This document shows positions 60,094-64,000 of a stretch of DNA of 64,000 nt, in pieces (the stretch's first letter is position 1; every line of letters begins with the position of its first letter). Source of the stretch: Nocardia fusca NBRC 14340 (lineage in GTDB: Bacteria > Actinomycetota > Actinomycetes > Mycobacteriales > Mycobacteriaceae); assembly GCF_001618425.1 (NCBI RefSeq), contig NZ_BDCU01000027.1, positions 62,001-126,000 on the forward strand, read 5' to 3'. The notes beneath the pieces are model-generated. The model was not told the origin of the DNA. It ran no database searches and saw only the letters and a program-made list of their open reading frames with translations. The position numbers were made by a program, and so were the translations under genes.

Positions 60094-60567
60094 ATGCAGA
60101 AGATCGTCACCAATCTCTGGTACGACACCCAGGCCGAGGAGGCCGCGGAGTTCTACTGTTCCCTGTTTCCGGACGGGAAGATCACCGGGGTGCAGCGCTA
60201 TACGGATTCGGGCATGCGGGAAGCGGGGACGGTGATGCTGGTCGATTTCCAGCTCGCCGGCCAGCAGTTCACCGCTATCAACGGCGGCGGCGACTATCAC
60301 TACACCCACGCGATGTCGCTGCTGGTCAACTGTGGTGATCAGGCCGAGGTGGACCGGCTGTGGGAGGCGCTGCTGGCCGACGGCGGCGAGGAGGTGCAGT
60401 GCGGCTGGCTCAACGACAAGTACGGGGTGCCGTGGCAGATCTGGCCCAGCGAGGCCAACGAACTGCTCTCCGGTGACGATCCGGTGGCGGTCGACCGCGC
60501 TCTCGCGGCCATGTATCAGATGAAGAAGATCGACCTGCAGGCCATGCGGGAGGCCTACGCCGGCTGA
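60094..60567 (+). CDS. VOC family protein (PhnB-like, 3-demethylubiquinone-methyltransferase-like fold)
   Basis: A 157-residue protein of the PhnB/3-dmu-9_3-mt type. NLWYDTQAEEAAEFYCSLFPDGKI at the start and GGDYHYTHAMSLLVNC and GWLNDKYGVPWQIWPSE in the second half are characteristic; despite the domain name it is not a methyltransferase. GAGGAGG six bases before the ATG. Its 3' end overlaps that of the convergent TetR gene by 13 bp. Confidence 0.88.
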   Translation: MQKIVTNLWYDTQAEEAAEFYCSLFPDGKITGVQRYTDSGMREAGTVMLVDFQLAGQQFTAINGGGDYHYTHAMSLLVNCGDQAEVDRLWEALLADGGEEVQCGWLNDKYGVPWQIWPSEANELLSGDDPVAVDRALAAMYQMKKIDLQAMREAYAG

Positions 60568-61241
60568 TCCGCTTCCGGCGGCCGTGCCGGGTGGGTTCCG
60601 GCGCGTTGCCACCGCCAGGCGAACTCACCCGGCCGCGGTGGCGGGCCCGGCAGCTCGCCCTCGGCGGCCAACCCGGCGATCAGTACCGCGAGCACCCGGC
60701 GGCGCAGTTGCGCGGTGCGCTGCCGGTCGGGTGTCGAAACCGCCGCGCACGCTTCCAGTACCAGGCCGATATCCTGCGGCGTCACCCCCTCCCGCAGCCG
60801 GCCCGCCGCCTGCGCCCGGCGCACCAGCTTCGTGTTCACCTCGTCGGCGTGCGTCACCTCGGGCCGCATCCCCGGGTCGGGTTCGAAGGTGCCGGCGAGA
60901 TGGACTGTCAGGGAATGCACGTCGGCGTCGACCACTCGCTCCAGGAATCCCACCAGGGCCTGCCAGCCGTCGGGTTCGGCCAGCGCGGCGTCGGCCTCCG
61001 CGTTGTAGCGGCGCAGCCCCTCGTGGCACAGCGTGCGCAGGAGCGCTTCCTTGCTGGGATAGCGGCGGTAGAGCGCGCTGATTCCGACGCCCGCCCGTTC
61101 GGCCACCGCGGCGATCGGTGCCTTCGGTTCGGCCAGGAACACCTCCCGAGCGGCTTCCAGGACGAGACTGTCGTTGCGGGCGGCCTGCGCTCTACGGCCG
61201 CCCAGAGGCTTGTGAGCAGGGGTTTCCGCTGATTTCGGCAT
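60555..61241 (-). CDS. TetR family repressor
   Basis: A 228-residue regulator. Helix-turn-helix: APIAAVAERAGVGISALYRR then YPSKEALLRTLCHEG. The C-terminal half with RLREGVTPQDIGLVLEACAA resembles the SbtR-like group. It is divergent from an epoxide hydrolase gene over an AACGGAATGTTCCGTT palindrome. The arms of this site look like those of the TetR/LLM pair at 12.2 kb, so the two regulators may be related. Confidence 0.87.
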   Translation of the reverse strand: MPKSAETPAHKPLGGRRAQAARNDSLVLEAAREVFLAEPKAPIAAVAERAGVGISALYRRYPSKEALLRTLCHEGLRRYNAEADAALAEPDGWQALVGFLERVVDADVHSLTVHLAGTFEPDPGMRPEVTHADEVNTKLVRRAQAAGRLREGVTPQDIGLVLEACAAVSTPDRQRTAQLRRRVLAVLIAGLAAEGELPGPPPRPGEFAWRWQRAGTHPARPPEADQPA

Positions 61242-61261
61242 GCGCCGAGCATAGCACTTGA

Positions 61262-61311
61262 AACGGAATGTTCCGTTCTGCTATTCTTCAAACAGAACAA
61301 AGCATTCCGTT
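61262..61311. promoter_or_regulatory. TetR operator: palindrome plus second half-site
   Basis: AACGGAA-TG-TTCCGTT is a perfect 16-bp palindrome (61262-61277), and CATTCCGTT at 61303-61311 repeats one arm in inverted orientation 26 bp further on. Both lie between the divergent TetR and epoxide hydrolase starts. Confidence 0.62.
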
Positions 61312-61329
61312 CCGAACAAAGGATTCGAT

Positions 61330-62415
61330 ATGGCCACCATCCAGCCCTTCCGCATCGAGGTCGCCCAGGCCGATATCGACGATCTGCGCAACCGGCTCCG
61401 GCGCAGCCGCTGGGCCGACCAGATCCCGGGCTCCGGCGAGGAGTACGGCGTGAGCGTCGACCGGGTACGCGCCCTGGCGGAGCAGTGGCTGCAGCTCGAT
61501 TGGCGGAAGACGGAGGAGCAGCTCAACGCCCACCCCCACTTCGTGACCGAGATCGACGGTCAGCGGATCCACTTCCTGCATGTACGCGCGCAGCAGGGCA
61601 CCGGGTTCCCGCTGGTCCTCACCCACGGCTGGCCCGGCACCTTCATCGAATTCCTGCGCCTGATCGAGCCGCTGACCGCCGCGGGTTTCGATCTCGTCAT
61701 CCCCTCGGTCCCCGGTTACGGTTTCTCCGGACCCACCACCGAGAAGGGCTGGAACGACCAGCGGATCGCCCGCGCCTGGGCCGAGCTGATGAGCCGGCTC
61801 GGCTACGAGCGATACGGCGCGGTGGGCAACGACGGCGGGTCGTCGATCTCGGTCGAACTGGGCCGTATCGCGCCGGACCGTGTCGTGGGATTGCATGTTG
61901 CCCAGGTGTATTCGTTCCCCTCGGGCGACCCCACCGAGCTGGCGGACCTGGATGCCGACGAGCAGCGGTCACTGGAAACCCTGAACTGGTTCGTGGCGAA
62001 CAAGATGGGTTTCAATGTGCTGCAATCACAGCAGCCGCAGACCCTCGCGCACGCCCTCGCGGATTCACCCTCGGGCCTGCTCGGCTGGAATGGACAGCTC
62101 CTGGGCCCGGATTTGGACGACGAGTTCGTGATCGCCAATATCGCCGTCCACTGGTTCACCGGCACGGCGGGTTCGGCGATCCGGCATTACTTCGAGAAGG
62201 ACAAGGCCCCCGCTTCCACCGCGCCGTCGACCGTGCCGCTGGCATTGTGCGGCTCGACCGGCGATTTCCACGGGATCCGGCGGTTCGCCGAGCGCGATCA
62301 CCACATCGTGTCGTGGCGTACACACGACGTGCACACCCACTACCTGCACCATGTCGCGGCGGATCTCATGGCCGCCGAGATCACCGCGTTCTTCGGGGGG
62401 TACCGCGGCGAGTGA
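61330..62415 (+). CDS. Epoxide hydrolase (EHN domain type)
   Basis: A 361-residue alpha/beta hydrolase of the epoxide hydrolase family with an N-terminal EHN domain (RIEVAQADIDDLRNRLRRSR, then WADQIPGSGEEYGV). The catalytic Asp lies in the elbow GNDGGSSIS, HGWPGTFIEF is the oxyanion loop, and the late His is in FAERDHHIVSW. It converts epoxides to diols. The ATG with AAAGGA upstream is taken; an upstream in-frame TTG lies inside the operator. Under the divergent TetR protein. Confidence 0.9.
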   Translation: MATIQPFRIEVAQADIDDLRNRLRRSRWADQIPGSGEEYGVSVDRVRALAEQWLQLDWRKTEEQLNAHPHFVTEIDGQRIHFLHVRAQQGTGFPLVLTHGWPGTFIEFLRLIEPLTAAGFDLVIPSVPGYGFSGPTTEKGWNDQRIARAWAELMSRLGYERYGAVGNDGGSSISVELGRIAPDRVVGLHVAQVYSFPSGDPTELADLDADEQRSLETLNWFVANKMGFNVLQSQQPQTLAHALADSPSGLLGWNGQLLGPDLDDEFVIANIAVHWFTGTAGSAIRHYFEKDKAPASTAPSTVPLALCGSTGDFHGIRRFAERDHHIVSWRTHDVHTHYLHHVAADLMAAEITAFFGGYRGE

Positions 62416-62475
62416 ACCGAGGCCGTGGCGATCCGGCACCGCGGCGGGTCCGCGGTGCGCATCGCTGCGCCACGA

Positions 62476-62748
62476 TCAGGAATGCTGCTTCAGGTACTCC
62501 AGATAGAACTCGCGCAGCGCCTCGGCGAGTTCGCCGTCACCTGCGTGAATATAGTCGTCGAGCATGGGCACCACCCATTTGATATCGGCTTCGCTCTCGC
62601 CGGCCCGGCCCGCCGTGGCCTCCGCCGCCGGGATCCGGGTCAGCAGTTCCCAGAGGAAGCGGATGTCACCGTGCCGCACCGCGAGCCTCACCGCGCGGTC
62701 GTGCAGTTCCTTCGACGAGAGCTTGTCCAACTCCTCGTGCTGGGTCAT
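62476..62748 (-). CDS. Conserved small actinobacterial hypothetical protein
   Basis: A 90-residue helical protein. The pattern LSSKELHDRAVRLAVRHGDI then FLWELLTRIPAAEATAGRAG and ALREFYLEYL recurs in mycobacteria and Nocardia as a protein of unknown function. No metal or catalytic motif. The frame extends 52 codons upstream of the chosen ATG, but that part is not conserved. Confidence 0.72.
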   Translation of the reverse strand: MTQHEELDKLSSKELHDRAVRLAVRHGDIRFLWELLTRIPAAEATAGRAGESEADIKWVVPMLDDYIHAGDGELAEALREFYLEYLKQHS

Positions 62749-62860
62749 ATGGCCGACTCTAATCCCGGCGCCGGGTTCCGGGCCCGGTTTCCGGGAGGGT
62801 CGCCGGGCCGTCGCCGCGTGGCGTACCCCCTCCGGGCCGATACCGTGCTGCGATGACCCG

Positions 62861-63244
62861 ATGACCGACGAAACCCTCACCCCACCGCCCGGCTTCCAGG
62901 TCAAACGCGTCTACGAAGCCCCCGCGGCCGACGACGGATACCGGGTACTGGTCGACCGCCTGTGGCCGCGCGGCCTCGCCAAGGCCGTCGCCCGGATCGA
63001 CGAATGGGCCAAGGAGATCACCCCCTCGACCGAGTTGCGCCGGTGGTTCCACGAGGATCCCGACGGCCGGCGCACCGAATTCGCCGACCGCTACCGGGCC
63101 GAGCTCGCCGAGCCTGCGGCCCGCGAGATACTGCACCGGTTACGGGAGCGCGCCGGGGGCAGCCCGCCGGTGACTTTGGTCACCGCGGTCAAAGAGCCGG
63201 GTCACAGCCACGTTCCGGTACTGGTGGAGCAGTTGCGCGAGTGA
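62861..63244 (+). CDS. DUF488 family protein
   Basis: A 127-residue protein of DUF488, typically ferredoxin-like and found across bacteria. Conserved stretches are VKRVYEAPAADDGYRVLVDR, LWPRGLAK and WAKEITPSTELRRWFHEDP, and the end VTLVTAVKEPGHSHVPVL. In relatives it is linked to heme uptake or stress. The ATG here fits the family start; 62853 is out of frame. Confidence 0.88.
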   Translation: MTDETLTPPPGFQVKRVYEAPAADDGYRVLVDRLWPRGLAKAVARIDEWAKEITPSTELRRWFHEDPDGRRTEFADRYRAELAEPAAREILHRLRERAGGSPPVTLVTAVKEPGHSHVPVLVEQLRE

Positions 63245-63648
63245 GGTGACCCCGCGCCGCGCGACACGAAGGCGAACCCGGAGCGAACACGCCGCCCAAG
63301 CGCCGGGACAGCGTGAGTTTCACCGATACCTGATCCGAATCGATCGCGGGCCGTCGATACCCATGCTGACCTGCGTGAAACCGGCCGAACCGGGGCCAGT
63401 TCACAGTGAATTCACCAAAGCCTCCCGCATTTCTCCGAGCGCACAGGGGTGGTGAGGAGGTAGCTTCGGAGTGGCGGGTCGCACGTTGCGGTTCGCTCGG
63501 GAGGTCCTGACCGTGACTGAGAAACTCAGTACGAGGGGGCCGGCACCCGGTCCTCGTGGCCACTGACGCACCACGTCAGCAGCCATCCGGACCTACCGGC
63601 CCAGCGAGACTGTCTGTGTGGGTGCCGCGCAGACCATAGGAGCCTACC
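63245..63648. other. 404-bp leader region upstream of phoH2
   Basis: No recognised long gene. It holds a perfect 10-bp palindrome GTGAATTCAC (63406-63415), a 31-codon ORF described separately, and a hairpin CTGACG-CACCA-CGTCAG (63563-63579) in the 5' region of phoH2. A long structured leader is possible. Confidence 0.45.
63471..63566 (+). CDS. Small ORF upstream of phoH2 (31 codons)
   Basis: A 31-residue ORF (starts MAGRTLRFAREVLTVTEKLS, GTG start) with GAGGAGG ten bases upstream. A second in-frame GTG at 63513 has GGGAGG eight bases upstream and would give 17 residues. In mycobacteria phoH2 is described as preceded by a small gene, phoAT. Similarity to phoAT cannot be judged here, so the coding assignment is tentative. 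Confidence 0.3.
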   Translation: MAGRTLRFAREVLTVTEKLSTRGPAPGPRGH

Positions 63649-64000
63649 GTGACTGATAATCGCTCCGTATCCGCCCCTTCGGCGAATTCTCGCTTCATTG
63701 AGAAAGGTTTGAAAACCTTCGTCATCGACACCTCGGTGCTGCTGTCGGACCCCTGGGCAGTGACCCGGTTCGGCGAACATCATGTGGTGTTGCCGCTGGT
63801 CGTGATCAGCGAACTCGAAGGTAAACGACACCATCACGAACTCGGCTGGTTCGCCCGCGAGGCCCTGCGCATGCTCGACGATCTGCGGGTGGCCCACGGC
63901 CGGCTCGACGAACCGCTGCCGATCGGCACCGACGGTGGCACGTTGCAGGTGGAGCTGAACCACACCGACCCCTCGGTGTTGCCGGTCGGTTTCCGCACCG
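63649..64000 (+). CDS. phoH2: PhoH2: PIN domain-PhoH ATPase, N-terminal part (cut by window edge)
   Basis: The first 117 residues of a PIN-PhoH fusion protein, an RNase/RNA helicase of the toxin-antitoxin type in mycobacteria. The PIN domain shows the acidic catalytic residues in FVIDTSVLLSDP and VVISELEGKRHH and continues through REALRMLDDLRV. The PhoH ATPase part lies beyond the window. GTG start with AGGAG seven bases upstream. Its left neighbour in mycobacteria is desA2 (Rv1094-Rv1095 from memory); here fumC, the ESX-associated operon and others intervene. Confidence 0.87.
   Translation, partial: MTDNRSVSAPSANSRFIEKGLKTFVIDTSVLLSDPWAVTRFGEHHVVLPLVVISELEGKRHHHELGWFAREALRMLDDLRVAHGRLDEPLPIGTDGGTLQVELNHTDPSVLPVGFRT

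Noticed and set aside
63526..63963. 145-codon minus-strand frame across phoH2
   Set aside because: Complement of the PIN domain; phoH2 has a ribosome site and clear catalytic motifs.
1..64000. tRNA, rRNA, CRISPR array, insertion sequence, prophage or replication origin
   Set aside because: I looked for cloverleaf-like clusters, regularly spaced repeats, transposase or integrase motifs and DnaA-box clusters by eye and found none; a covariance-model or repeat search was not possible.

Overview
The window is high-GC chromosomal DNA of an actinobacterium, most likely Nocardia or a close relative (Nocardiaceae). I infer this from F420- and mycothiol-linked enzyme families, an EspG/DUF3558 group tied to ESX (type VII) secretion, an LGFP-repeat lipoprotein, and a run of genes matching the Mycobacterium tuberculosis neighbourhood Rv1094-Rv1112 (desA2, phoH2, fum, glpX, DUF4245, xseB, xseA, lipid-droplet protein, ispH, DUF6542, ychF), rearranged and interrupted here. 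The synteny comes from memory of that genome, not from a search. I saw no rRNA, tRNA, CRISPR array, insertion sequence or phage gene.

Layout. 1-8.4 kb: an MFS exporter (cut by the left edge) divergent from a MarR regulator over a perfect dyad; a TerD protein; a MoxR-like AAA ATPase/VWA pair; small detoxification enzymes. 8.4-24.4 kb: accessory region of short regulator-target pairs, often with a visible operator (MarR/MFS, TetR/LLM oxidoreductase, ArsR/VOC, TetR/hydrolase), an NmrA-like reductase with a SoxR-type promoter, a Fic-like protein, a hemerythrin protein, and a decayed second copy of the 3' end of ychF. 24.4-34.6 kb: a small secreted protein, a kinase-like protein divergent from a zinc-ribbon protein, HxlR/reductase, intact ychF with an MpaB-type oxygenase, AraC/VOC, and a MerR regulator fused to DNA sliding-clamp domains and coupled to a small helical-repeat protein.

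34.7-46.3 kb: cstA with its ybdD partner and a strong terminator; the alkylation-repair pair alkA (Ada-AlkA fusion) and ogt; sbcD-sbcC; DUF6542; ispH. 46.6-54.1 kb: conserved core with lipid-droplet protein-xseA-xseB, DUF4245, glpX, LGFP lipoprotein, desA2 and fumC, the last two separated by a 40-bp perfect palindrome. 54.3-57.4 kb: a four-gene, tightly coupled ESX-associated operon without any ESX core gene in view. 57.8-63.3 kb: a 23-codon leader ORF, aldehyde dehydrogenase and DUF779; VOC; TetR/epoxide hydrolase; two small conserved proteins. The right edge cuts phoH2.

Many genes overlap by ATGA, GTGA or TGATG, so translational coupling is common. Several genes (for example the TerD, ArsR, MerR, AraC, DUF6542 and desA2 genes) have a TANNNT -10 element 6-8 nt before the start codon and are probably leaderless. 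Starts were chosen from Shine-Dalgarno spacing, overlaps and family length. Functions are by family recognition from the translated sequence; no database search was run.
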